Of a stretch of DNA of 64,000 nt, positions 52,492-61,400 are shown piece after piece. Source of the DNA: Candidatus Poribacteria bacterium (GTDB lineage: Bacteria; Poribacteria; WGA-4E; WGA-3G); contig JAPPFM010000030.1 in assembly GCA_028821605.1 (NCBI GenBank), forward strand, positions 1-64,000. The letters run 5' to 3'. Both the position numbers and the translations under genes were made by a program. Below the pieces are notes generated by a model. That model had not been told where the DNA came from and ran no database searches. It worked only from the letters and a program-made list of their open reading frames with translations. The stretch's first letter is position 1, and each line of letters opens with the position of its first letter.

Positions 52492-53547
52492 ATGATAGTA
52501 AAAAAAATCAATATTCACTGGGTCGCAACACCTGTTATAATTCTCGCGAGTGCCTTTGTCACAAACGCCATTATAATGTTGCTGTGTCATTATAACCCAT
52601 TGGAAGCTTACCAAGCAGCAGTGAGCGGTGCGTTCGGTAATAGTAGGAAATTGGGAGAAACGCTGGTGAAAAGTACCCCGTTTCTGATGGCAGGACTCTC
52701 GGTTGCGATGGCATTTCGGTGTGGGATCTGGAATATTGGTGCCGAAGGACAATTTTTGATAGGCGCGTTAACGGCGACATGGTTTGGAACGAAGCTCGCT
52801 CCACTTTTCCCTCAAAACACGTGGATTGCTGTACCAATCTGCCTCTGCTTTGCCACATTCGCAGGCGGAATATGGGGACTCATTCCCGCCGTTCTTAAGG
52901 TGACACGTGGGGTCAACGAAGTTATCAGTACGATTATGTTGAACTACGTCGCTCTCCATCTGGTGAGTTTGATGATAGATGGCGGTCCATTGCAGGAAAC
53001 AGCACAACGCGGTCCTCAGAGTGATCGGATCGTAGAGTGGGTGTTCCTCCCGCGGCTTATCTCACCGCATCGAGTCCACCTCGGCATTGTCATCGCTGTG
53101 ATATTGGCGATCATCCTCACGTTTGTCCTCTTTCGGACAGCGTTTGGATACCAACTCCGGGCAGTCGGCGAGGGGGCTGCTGCAGCAGAAGCAGCAGGAA
53201 TTTCGATTGTCCAGAACACACTCCGGGTCTTTTTTATCAGTGGTGCACTCGCAGGACTCGGTGGGGCAATTGAGCTGACAGCACTGACCCGTCGACTTTT
53301 CCTCAACTTTTCGCCCGGATACGGTTATACAGCAATTGCTGTTGCGCTGTTAGCGAAGTTGAATCCGTTGGTGACGGTTGCTGCTGCCCTCCTGTTTGGT
53401 GCCCTGACAACCGGTTCGTATAGCATGCAACGGGAAGTGGGTATCTCTGACAAAGTAACGTTCATAATGCAAGCAACAATTCTGCTTTTCGTTATTGGTT
53501 ATGGTTCTGTCCAACTTTTCCGTAAGCGTGCGACTGCACAGGAATAG
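52492..53547 (+). CDS. ABC importer permease, first subunit
   Basis: A 351-residue integral membrane permease of the branched-chain/BMP-type family (BPD_transp_2; NupP-like). It has about 9-10 helices, with GIWNIGAEGQFLIGAL in the conserved position after helix 2-3 and TRGVNEVISTIMLNYVAL in the cytoplasmic coupling region. It probably imports nucleosides or simple sugars together with the ATPase and second permease. No substrate-binding lipoprotein gene is found between 49.7 and 55 kb. Confidence 0.88.
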   Translation: MIVKKINIHWVATPVIILASAFVTNAIIMLLCHYNPLEAYQAAVSGAFGNSRKLGETLVKSTPFLMAGLSVAMAFRCGIWNIGAEGQFLIGALTATWFGTKLAPLFPQNTWIAVPICLCFATFAGGIWGLIPAVLKVTRGVNEVISTIMLNYVALHLVSLMIDGGPLQETAQRGPQSDRIVEWVFLPRLISPHRVHLGIVIAVILAIILTFVLFRTAFGYQLRAVGEGAAAAEAAGISIVQNTLRVFFISGALAGLGGAIELTALTRRLFLNFSPGYGYTAIAVALLAKLNPLVTVAAALLFGALTTGSYSMQREVGISDKVTFIMQATILLFVIGYGSVQLFRKRATAQE

Positions 53548-53560
53548 TAGAGGGAATAGT

Positions 53561-53716
53561 TTTAACCATCAACTCGCCTCCGTTATAGTTGATGGTTAAA
53601 GTTATCAGTTGGTTCTCCTTGCAGTGAGAGTTACAAGAGGGTTCTGTTAAACGAAAACCTCTTAACTGAAAACTGAAAGGTTTTTTGAAAGAAAACCGTA
53701 CTGAAAACTGATAATC
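53561..53716. repeat. Two interspersed elements between the permease genes
   Basis: 53561-53600 is a perfect 14-base inverted repeat (TTTAACCATCAACT / AGTTGATGGTTAAA) with a 12-base loop. 53601-53716 is an element of the gttatcagtt...cctcttaactgaaaactg family ending CTGAAAACTGATAA. They fill most of the gap between the two permease genes. Confidence 0.7.
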
Positions 53717-53727
53717 AGTAGAAAAAT

Positions 53728-54660
53728 ATGTTTGAAGAGATTCTTTCAGCTACAATTCGCGGGGCAACCCCGCTGCTACTCGCGGCGTTAGGCGAAGTCA
53801 TTTCCCAACGCGCGGGTGTGCTTAACATCGGTATTGAGGGGATGATGCTCATCGGCGCGTTCTTTGGGATGGTTGGCTCATTCTACACGGCGGAATTCGC
53901 GATGTTCGCACCGTGGTGCGGATTGTTTATAGCAGGATTCAGTGGGCTTATCGCTGCAGCGTTGTTTGGACTGTGTGCGATAAGATTGCGTGGAGACCAA
54001 GTTATTATCGGCACAGCGATGACGCTTTTAGCGTTGGGTTTGACAGAGGTCATCTACCAGCGACTCTTTGGTATAACAGGCATCGCACAAGGAGTGCCAG
54101 CGTTTCAGCAGATAGACATCCCCTTGCTTTCACAAATTCCTTTTCTTGGACCTGCACTGTTTTCACACAATATCCTTGTTTTCATTACGTTTCTGCTGGT
54201 GCCGTGTGTCTATTTTTTCTTGTACCACACGCAACCCGGGCTTCGGATACGCGCCTGTGGTGAGCATCCAAGGGCAATTGCCGCTGCTGGCTCTAACGTC
54301 CACCGTTTGAGAATGCTCTGTTTGCTATTTGCGGGTGCTATGGCAGGCATGGCGGGCGGTTATCTCTCTATTGCCGATGTCCCATATTTTACGCCTGGGA
54401 TGACGGTTGGACGTGGATTTATTGCTCTGGCGATCGTTATTTTTGGGAAATGGCATCCTGTGAAGGCATGCGGTGCTGCGCTGCTTTTTGGACTCGGTTC
54501 AGCATTGGATGCGCGGTTCCAAGCGTTAGGGTGGGAAATCCCGTACCAGCTGTTTTTGATGTTGCCCTATGTGCTCTGTTTAGCAGTGTTGGCGGGGTTT
54601 GTTGGACGTGCCGAAGCACCTCTTGCGCTGGGAAAACCCTACGGCGAGTCAGAAGAATAG
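53728..54660 (+). CDS. ABC importer permease, second subunit
   Basis: A 310-residue membrane permease of the same BPD_transp_2 family (NupQ-like). AGVLNIGIEGMMLIGAFFG matches the family motif in helix 2, and RACGEHPRAIAAAGSNVHRL lies in the conserved cytoplasmic loop. It forms the heterodimeric pore with the 351-residue permease. The start ATG at 53728 follows a repeat, so the ribosome site is unclear. It ends the importer operon. Confidence 0.88.
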   Translation: MFEEILSATIRGATPLLLAALGEVISQRAGVLNIGIEGMMLIGAFFGMVGSFYTAEFAMFAPWCGLFIAGFSGLIAAALFGLCAIRLRGDQVIIGTAMTLLALGLTEVIYQRLFGITGIAQGVPAFQQIDIPLLSQIPFLGPALFSHNILVFITFLLVPCVYFFLYHTQPGLRIRACGEHPRAIAAAGSNVHRLRMLCLLFAGAMAGMAGGYLSIADVPYFTPGMTVGRGFIALAIVIFGKWHPVKACGAALLFGLGSALDARFQALGWEIPYQLFLMLPYVLCLAVLAGFVGRAEAPLALGKPYGESEE

Positions 54661-55017
54661 TTTTCAATACTCAGTTATAGTAAAACCCGAAAATAAGAAG
54701 GCACTTTGGAAAACACAAAACGCCTCACTACCGCTGGCGAGAGTGTTTTTGCTGGGGTGTTTCTTCTAGGAACCTCGCCCTTCTACAATGTCTAATTATA
54801 GTAAAACCAATAATTAAATAGACACTTTGTCTTTAACAGAAGACTATTCGTAGGGGCGAGGTCCCCTCGTCCGTTGGCACAAATCCGATAAATCGTAGGG
54901 GCGAGGTTTCCTCGTCCGTTTTCCAAAATGTGTCTCATTATTTTTAGAGGTCACTATAATTGTAGGTTTTACTATCAACGCTTGTGTCGGTTACTTTTAG
55001 TATTACTGCCACAAGAT
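54661..55017. repeat. Composite of dispersed repeats between the importer and tamA
   Basis: tatagtaaaacc...cacttt text occurs twice (about 54675 and 54796) and in inverted form near 54950-54977. gtaggggcgaggtcccctcg (about 54852) and its near copy gtaggggcgaggtttcctcg (about 54896) are direct repeats followed by tccgtt. No gene was found here. Confidence 0.65.
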
Positions 55018-55113
55018 ACCTCTTAACTTTGACCAACAACTCGTCTACAGATACTTTTGCTAAGGCACGAGTTGTTGGTCAAAACTATTAACTCGTAACT
55101 GATAACTATTCCT
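55018..55113. repeat. Interspersed element directly after the tamA stop codon
   Basis: TTTGACCAACAACTCGT (55028-55044) and ACGAGTTGTTGGTCAAA (55067-55083) are a perfect 17-base inverted repeat. The element continues to aactgataactatt, ending a few bases from the tamA stop (TAG, 55116-55114 on the minus strand). Confidence 0.75.
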
Positions 55114-58100
55114 CTAAAAAGGACTGCCGAGGCGAAGATGAAAGGCTCTGTAGCGATCTAAAGCACCCGGAACAGACACAAGCGGGATAGCGTAGTCTAT
55201 TCCGACGGTGAGAGCACCGAGATCCAAGTAAAGCCCTGCACCAACAGAAGATGGCAACTGCGCTGTTGTATTGATATCTTCCAATGAATTCCAAACATTG
55301 CCAACGTCAAAAAAGAGCGCGCCCCGGACCCACCAATAGATGGGAAAGCGTAACTCTGTGTTAAAGATGAATTGTACATCGCCGCGATGGATACCTGCGC
55401 TATCTTTGGGCCCGAGAGAGCGTTCCGCATACCCTCGAACTGTTGTCCCTCCACCTGCCCAAAACCGCTCAAAAGAGATCAATTCCGCCCGACGGCTTGA
55501 GTGCAATCCGGTGGTGATACCGAGTCGGAGTGCGGTTGCCAACACAAGTCCGGAATCCCCGCCCGCTGCTGAGAAGGGACCAACGAGTTTTTGGTAATAT
55601 TGGGTATCTGTTGTGGCTTTGATAAAACCGGTTTCGCCTTGCAAAAAGCCGCCCGCATATTCAAGCGTGAGCGCGTTGAACATGCCATCCGTAGGATTCA
55701 GATAACGTCCGCGGCTACCATAGGTCCAGGAAAGTTGAACGCTGCTCACAGTTGTGCTGAAAGGGTTCTGTGCTTCAGGAAAACGGATAGCTTCGGGTGT
55801 TCCTGGCATCGGTGGAACCGGTTGGTCCAAGTCCCGGTAGCTATATCTTAGATCAAGGTGATGCGATTTGAACAGGTCTCTGCTGAAAATAAAACTGCCT
55901 TGAAGTGCTCGGACGTTGTCGTCGACCTCTAATTTCTTGGCTAATACTTGTAGACTCCCCCGCGTCCGTCCAATCAACCACGGTTCGGTGAGTGTCGCAT
56001 CGAAGAGATAACCTAGCTCATCTCGCCATCCGAGTCTACCGCGCACGCGCCCTCGGATGTTCCGTTTAAAGAGAAAGTTACTATCTGTTAGTGCCAATGT
56101 CCCACGGAAACCCTCTGCAAAACTGTAACCACTACTTAAACTGTATGTTCGCGGATTCTGTTTTTCGACCGTTATTGAAACATCATTGATTTTCCCTGGG
56201 CGAGGCATCTCTGTGCTCCGGGTAGGCTGCAAGAAACGTTCATCTTTGACACTGTGAAAAATCCCTAAACCGTAGAGATTTTGCAAGGCAGTGCTTAACT
56301 TCTTTGCTGTCCAAAGGGTTCCTTCAAGATGTGCTACTTCGCGTTCAAGCACATGGCGCTTTACAATGTCCGTGTCTCCTTCAAAATAGAATTTGCCGAA
56401 CACGACCTGTTCACCCTCTTCATCAACAGTGAGGCGAAGGACACCGTGTTCAAAAACCTCAAGGTGCGTCGCTTCCTGTTTGAGTGTATAGCGAGGATTG
56501 CCCTCAATGTCTTGGATGCTCCAGCGGTTACCAATACGGGTTGCTATGTCAACACCAGAAAGCGTAAGATTGTGCTCTTTAAATCTTCTTCGGACTTCGA
56601 GGGGAAGTCTGCGCGCATCAAGGGAGTCCGAGAAATTACCTGCAACGCGGAAGACCGGGACTTCCGAGTCTGGTATATACCTACCACTCACCACCGCATC
56701 AATATATCCGTGTTCATGGTAGGCTTTTAAGATTGCCCTTCCATAGGTTTGCCGCGCGGGTGACGCATTTGGCTGCGGGAGGGGGAGTTCAATTTGCAAA
56801 CGCTCCAGAAGTATAGTAGTATCTAATGCTTCGTTGCCAGTGATGTCGCATCGGTGAATTATCTCTTTGCGTTCCTCGGCTATTATAAGATGTATCATGA
56901 CTTCACCGATATCAAGATTGTCAGCACTCTTTTTATCAAGCGTTGTTTTGATGGATGCCTTCGGATAACCAGCTCTTGTGTATAGAATTTCGAGTCGATC
57001 TACATCTGTGTCGAGTTCTTGTTGATAAAAAAAGCGGTTCTGTTCCCGTCGAAATAATATTCTTGAAAGGTTTGCTTGCAAGTTTCGTAAAAATCCCGCT
57101 ATCGGTTTTGTGGTCATCTCTCGCAGCAGTTTTGCATCTGAAAACGCCCGATTCCCCGAAAAAGCGATGCTCTTAACGACATAGCGCGTCCCGGGATTGA
57201 TAGTGAGTCGAACACTGAATTCATCCGAGGCCTCCTCAGCCACAGTAGTGTCATGGTAACCTTCGGTTTTAAAATAGGATTTTATCCTTCCTTCCCACAT
57301 AGAAGGAGAAGCAGTATTAATGAGAGGTGTTATATCCTTTCTGAATGCATCTTCGAGCAATAGCGGAAGTTCACCGATGTTCGGGACGAACCTAAGCTGG
57401 ACGTGCTTGCCTTCGTTGATATGAAATTGCAAAATACCGGTTTCATGAACGAAGATCGGTGTGATCATAGCAGTCGGATAGCTGCTTTTGTGGTAGAGGT
57501 CTAACATGGATGCTACATCGGCTTCCACGTTGGATTGATTGTAAATCGGAGAGAGGCGGCTAAAGTTACAGACCTCTTTAAGGCGGTTTGTTGAGATAGC
57601 AGTGTTACCCTGAATTTGCAGTATCTTAATAATTGACGCATCTCCCGCGATGATCTGGTAGGTTAAGGTTCCATCTTCGGTGAGAGCATCGGCAACCGTA
57701 ACTTCAGCGTCGAAATATCCATACTCTTGACATACCCTTTCGATGCGATTGGTATCAGTTTTGGCGATTGTCGGGACATACCTCCCACCTGGTTTTGATC
57801 TCATCGCATTTTTGATAGTGTTCTTAAATTCGTTTTCGGGGATCCCAAAAAGCACAATTTCTTTGATGCGTGCAAAGGGTGTTAGGTCATAGGTTAAAAT
57901 AATGCCATCGGGGGTGTCTTGCGAGTAAACCCGAATTTGGGAATACTGTTCTGTCGTATAGAGTACTTTGATACTCTGTTGAATAGCACTTCTGGATAAT
58001 CTGTCACCGGCATACACGACCGTTTGGCTTCTACGTATATTGAGGTGCTCTGTCGTTTCCTCTATCGGGTTTCCGTTTATAGTGTACTCTATCTTCGCGA

Positions 58101-58275
58101 TGTGTTTGCGTTTGGGTTCTCCGCTTAGTGAAGGTGTGGTTTCACCCGACTTCCTTGTATCGCGTGAGATTTCTGTCGGTTCATTTGCTTCTACAGGTTG
58201 TAGAAGAAAGCAGCAGAGTGTCAGGATAAGCCAGTTCCATACTGTCAATGTGTAGTTTGAGCAGAACCTATACAT
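55114..58275 (-). CDS. Omp85-family outer-membrane protein (BamA/TamA-like)
   Basis: A 1,053-residue Omp85 protein. A signal peptide (WNWLILTLCCFLLQPVEA) precedes a long row of POTRA-like domains (about residues 70-680; NRIERVCQEYGYFDAEVTV, DVDRLEILYTRAGYPKASI, and others, at least five). A 16-strand-type barrel ends with the VRGY lid-loop motif in GTTVRGYAE and finishes LRLGSPF. At over 1,000 residues it has more POTRA domains than E. coli TamA (three) or BamA (five). The ATG at 58275 follows AAAAGG and opens straight into the signal peptide; the longer frame is repeat-derived. It is adjacent to tamB, which supports TamA, though BamA cannot be excluded. Confidence 0.85.
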   Translation of the reverse strand: MYRFCSNYTLTVWNWLILTLCCFLLQPVEANEPTEISRDTRKSGETTPSLSGEPKRKHIAKIEYTINGNPIEETTEHLNIRRSQTVVYAGDRLSRSAIQQSIKVLYTTEQYSQIRVYSQDTPDGIILTYDLTPFARIKEIVLFGIPENEFKNTIKNAMRSKPGGRYVPTIAKTDTNRIERVCQEYGYFDAEVTVADALTEDGTLTYQIIAGDASIIKILQIQGNTAISTNRLKEVCNFSRLSPIYNQSNVEADVASMLDLYHKSSYPTAMITPIFVHETGILQFHINEGKHVQLRFVPNIGELPLLLEDAFRKDITPLINTASPSMWEGRIKSYFKTEGYHDTTVAEEASDEFSVRLTINPGTRYVVKSIAFSGNRAFSDAKLLREMTTKPIAGFLRNLQANLSRILFRREQNRFFYQQELDTDVDRLEILYTRAGYPKASIKTTLDKKSADNLDIGEVMIHLIIAEERKEIIHRCDITGNEALDTTILLERLQIELPLPQPNASPARQTYGRAILKAYHEHGYIDAVVSGRYIPDSEVPVFRVAGNFSDSLDARRLPLEVRRRFKEHNLTLSGVDIATRIGNRWSIQDIEGNPRYTLKQEATHLEVFEHGVLRLTVDEEGEQVVFGKFYFEGDTDIVKRHVLEREVAHLEGTLWTAKKLSTALQNLYGLGIFHSVKDERFLQPTRSTEMPRPGKINDVSITVEKQNPRTYSLSSGYSFAEGFRGTLALTDSNFLFKRNIRGRVRGRLGWRDELGYLFDATLTEPWLIGRTRGSLQVLAKKLEVDDNVRALQGSFIFSRDLFKSHHLDLRYSYRDLDQPVPPMPGTPEAIRFPEAQNPFSTTVSSVQLSWTYGSRGRYLNPTDGMFNALTLEYAGGFLQGETGFIKATTDTQYYQKLVGPFSAAGGDSGLVLATALRLGITTGLHSSRRAELISFERFWAGGGTTVRGYAERSLGPKDSAGIHRGDVQFIFNTELRFPIYWWVRGALFFDVGNVWNSLEDINTTAQLPSSVGAGLYLDLGALTVGIDYAIPLVSVPGALDRYRAFHLRLGSPF

Positions 58276-58299
58276 TTTACCTTTTCGCTCGTCAGCGGA

Positions 58300-58452
58300 A
58301 TAGTTATCGGAGGAATAGTTGTGAGTTATCAGTTCGGTTTTTCTGCGAAAACCTTTCAATGGTCAATTAATATTCTGTGGCAGGAACAAGGTTTCTAACT
58401 GACACAAGACATCTCTTAACTGAAAACTGAAAACTAATAACCGATAACTATT
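58300..58452. repeat. Interspersed element between tamB and tamA
   Basis: Perfect 12-base outer arms AATAGTTATCGG (58300-58311) and CCGATAACTATT (58441-58452) enclose gttatcagtt and cctctt/ctcttaactgaaaactg text. The right end abuts or supplies the tamB stop codon (58453-58451 on the minus strand). Confidence 0.78.
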
Positions 58453-61400
58453 AAAAGCGTCCCTTGAGTTCAACGTCAATCCCGTGTTCCCTTTTTTCAT
58501 TCGTCTCAATTTTAATGGATATATTTTTCCCAAGTGGATACTCGGCACTAATAGAGCGTACGTTTTCCTCAAACGGGCGGTGAAGGCTAAAGGTAAACCG
58601 ACCGAACTCCCCTGAGAGTGCAGGGTTACGGAAAAGGAAAGCCGTAATATCTTCATCTGTGAGGACTTCCGTTGTCGTTTCAGAGGACGCGCTCAGGGTG
58701 AAATTAGGATTGTTTAGCGTACCGGTAAGGGCACCAAACACCTGAAGATCCACTGTGGTTTCATTTCTTGGCAGTATTCCGCGAATACGGTTCGGGGTCT
58801 GGAGATGAACGTTGAGCACTGGATTAAAATCGACAGTACTCTGATTGCTGATTGTAGAGCCTTCAACGATTTCAAAGGTTTGCGCAAAAAACCCAACTTT
58901 TCCTCTAAGCACTGAGACGTTTCCACTAAAAACCGGTCGATTAATCGGACCGATGAGTTCACCTAAACAGCCAATTTCAATATCTGTTGGTCCAGTAATG
59001 GATGACAGCACACGAAAATTGTTGGGAATGTTGATATCCACATCCAGATGTAAATCGCGTAGAATTGGATAGTCCAATAAAATATCTGTTTCCTTGACTG
59101 AAACACCCGTGAGCCAATCCCGAACAATTTCCCAGTTTTGTTGATAGTAGCCTCCATTGATATGGAGATTACCTGTTAAACGTGGGCGGAGAAGTTCACC
59201 TTGTAGAGAAAACTCAGTGGAATCGAGGTCCACCCGATACTGTCCTTGTTGTTCAAAGACCATTGATGTCAAGTTGGCTTGCATCTCCAGCGTTGGCGGT
59301 GTCTGCCATATTCGTCTGTCTGGCGGAGCTGTCATGCTACCTTTGACTGAAAAGTTGCCTCCATTCAGCATACCATCAAACTGCGTAATGCTTGCACCCT
59401 TTTCCGATAGCTGAAGCTTACCTTCTATATTTTCAATATTGATTCCAGCGTCTGGAAGTTCAAATCCAACATTTTTAAAAAGGATACCACCGTTGGCTTC
59501 TGGGGTTTCCATCGTCCCTGTCAGTTCAACATGCATTTCGCTTGTACCGGTTGTCGTTCTAAGTCCCGGAACCACAAATCGCAGCATATCAAGGTCCTCT
59601 ACTGCAATATCCAAAATTCCTCGCATTGGGGTCTGCTGGAATTCCGTCCAGACTTTTTCTGCAGACTGTTGCAATGCCGTAAAAAACGGGATCAGTTCAA
59701 GTTGATAAGGCATACTCCATGAGAAGTTCAGCTGGTTTTCACCGAATGTCGCTTTAAGGTAACGCCTCTCTGAAATTTCCCACTTCCCGTTCTGATACCG
59801 GATTCTCCATCGAAGGTCAATGGGGACATCATACAGATAGAGTTCAGCGGGTTCATTTTCGTGCCGCCGCAAGGTTATCTTCGGATTTTCGCTCGTGCCA
59901 CTCATCTGTAGACTTCCCGACAACGCGCCGGTAATCCGATAGGGTGCTGGCCACGCCTCGGTTATCGCTAAGACATCGAAATTCTTGAACCGAAGTGCAC
60001 CGTCAAATTCTCCATTCACCGACCATTTGCTTTCTGCATCAATGCTTAGCGTTGTTTTGGCTTCTTCAATCGTGCGCACGTTACCAACGATCTCCGCTGG
60101 TTCTTCATCCTCGTCGGTAAAAGTCTGCTTAACTGGGAAGGAATACTCATTTTCAAGGATAAATGCTTCAGATAACGTTACTGTTCCATCATTCAAGAAT
60201 ATCTGAATCGGTTGTGGATCTTGGAAGTCGTAATGCCGATTCAGTGCCTTAAAACTGAGACGAACACTCTTAATTAATAGGTCTGCGCTTGAAACTGCCA
60301 CAAGGTCAGCAAGTGAGGGGATCTCCTGGATTTGCAATGGCATGTTTTCTTCACTTGTCAAAAAACTGTCGAGGGGAACTGTTAGTTCATTGAGTGTCAT
60401 ACTTAAATACCCCTCTACCTCTTCGAGTAAGTCTGGTGGTAACGAGTGCTGAACCGTTGAACCGAGTGGGAATAATTCAAATCTCAATCCGGCTAATGTG
60501 AAGTCCTTAGGTGTGAGGCCATCTAACGCCAATCGTCCCTGCTGAAGTATACAGTACCCTCTGCCTATATCAAATTGGAGTTCTGTGACATCAATTGCGC
60601 CATCGTTTGCCTTGAGTCGCATCTTCATGTTCTGGATTGGTTCGTGGAAGCTCTTCAGATGGAGTTGAGGTGCTTCAAGCGATACGTTCCCCATGATATA
60701 AGGATCGCGGCTTGTACCTTGTAGGGCTAAATCTATATCAATCGTGCCGTCTGCTTCTGAAAAGAACGTATCAATCCCAGGAAAAAAATTGAGGGGCAGT
60801 TCACTACTTCGGAGACGCATGTTGATCGGTTCGGCGAGGAACCGCTCGGATATGTCCATCGCCACGAATGTCAGGTTAAACGGAATAACACCCGTGAGAG
60901 TTAACATATCCGTTCCATCTTTTACTGTGATTCCAATGAGTTCTATCTGACTGTTCCTGTATTGGATATTTCCTGTCCACTCTTTTTGATTGAGCGTGCC
61001 GTTCCATCCTGTTGTAATATTGGGTGCGTCAAGCGTGCCACCAATATCAATGTTCATCAATGCCGTCATCTTAGGAGATGTGAGTTGTAAAGGGATATGC
61101 ACAGCGAGGGTCTCCGCTGCCTCAGTGATTCCGCTCGGATCATATCTGAATTGGAGGGGGGCACTGTTAGTAAGACGGAAATCGTAGCCATCAAGTTCCA
61201 GTTTGTTTATTTCACTAATTACCGTAATCCGCTGTGGGTCCAAGTCTGTACCACTCAGCTTAACATATCCTGAAGCGACACCATAGCTCCCAATCTCTAC
61301 TTGTGACGCTGACACATCAATTTCAAAATAATTGTAGGGGTTGGGTGACCCAAACCCTACAACTGCTTTTCCTTCTGCAAGGTAGGTGCCATCTCCCATC

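Noticed and set aside
58276-58359. Longer N-terminus for the tamA-like gene
   Set aside because: It reads through an interspersed element and would place 28 polar residues before the signal peptide.
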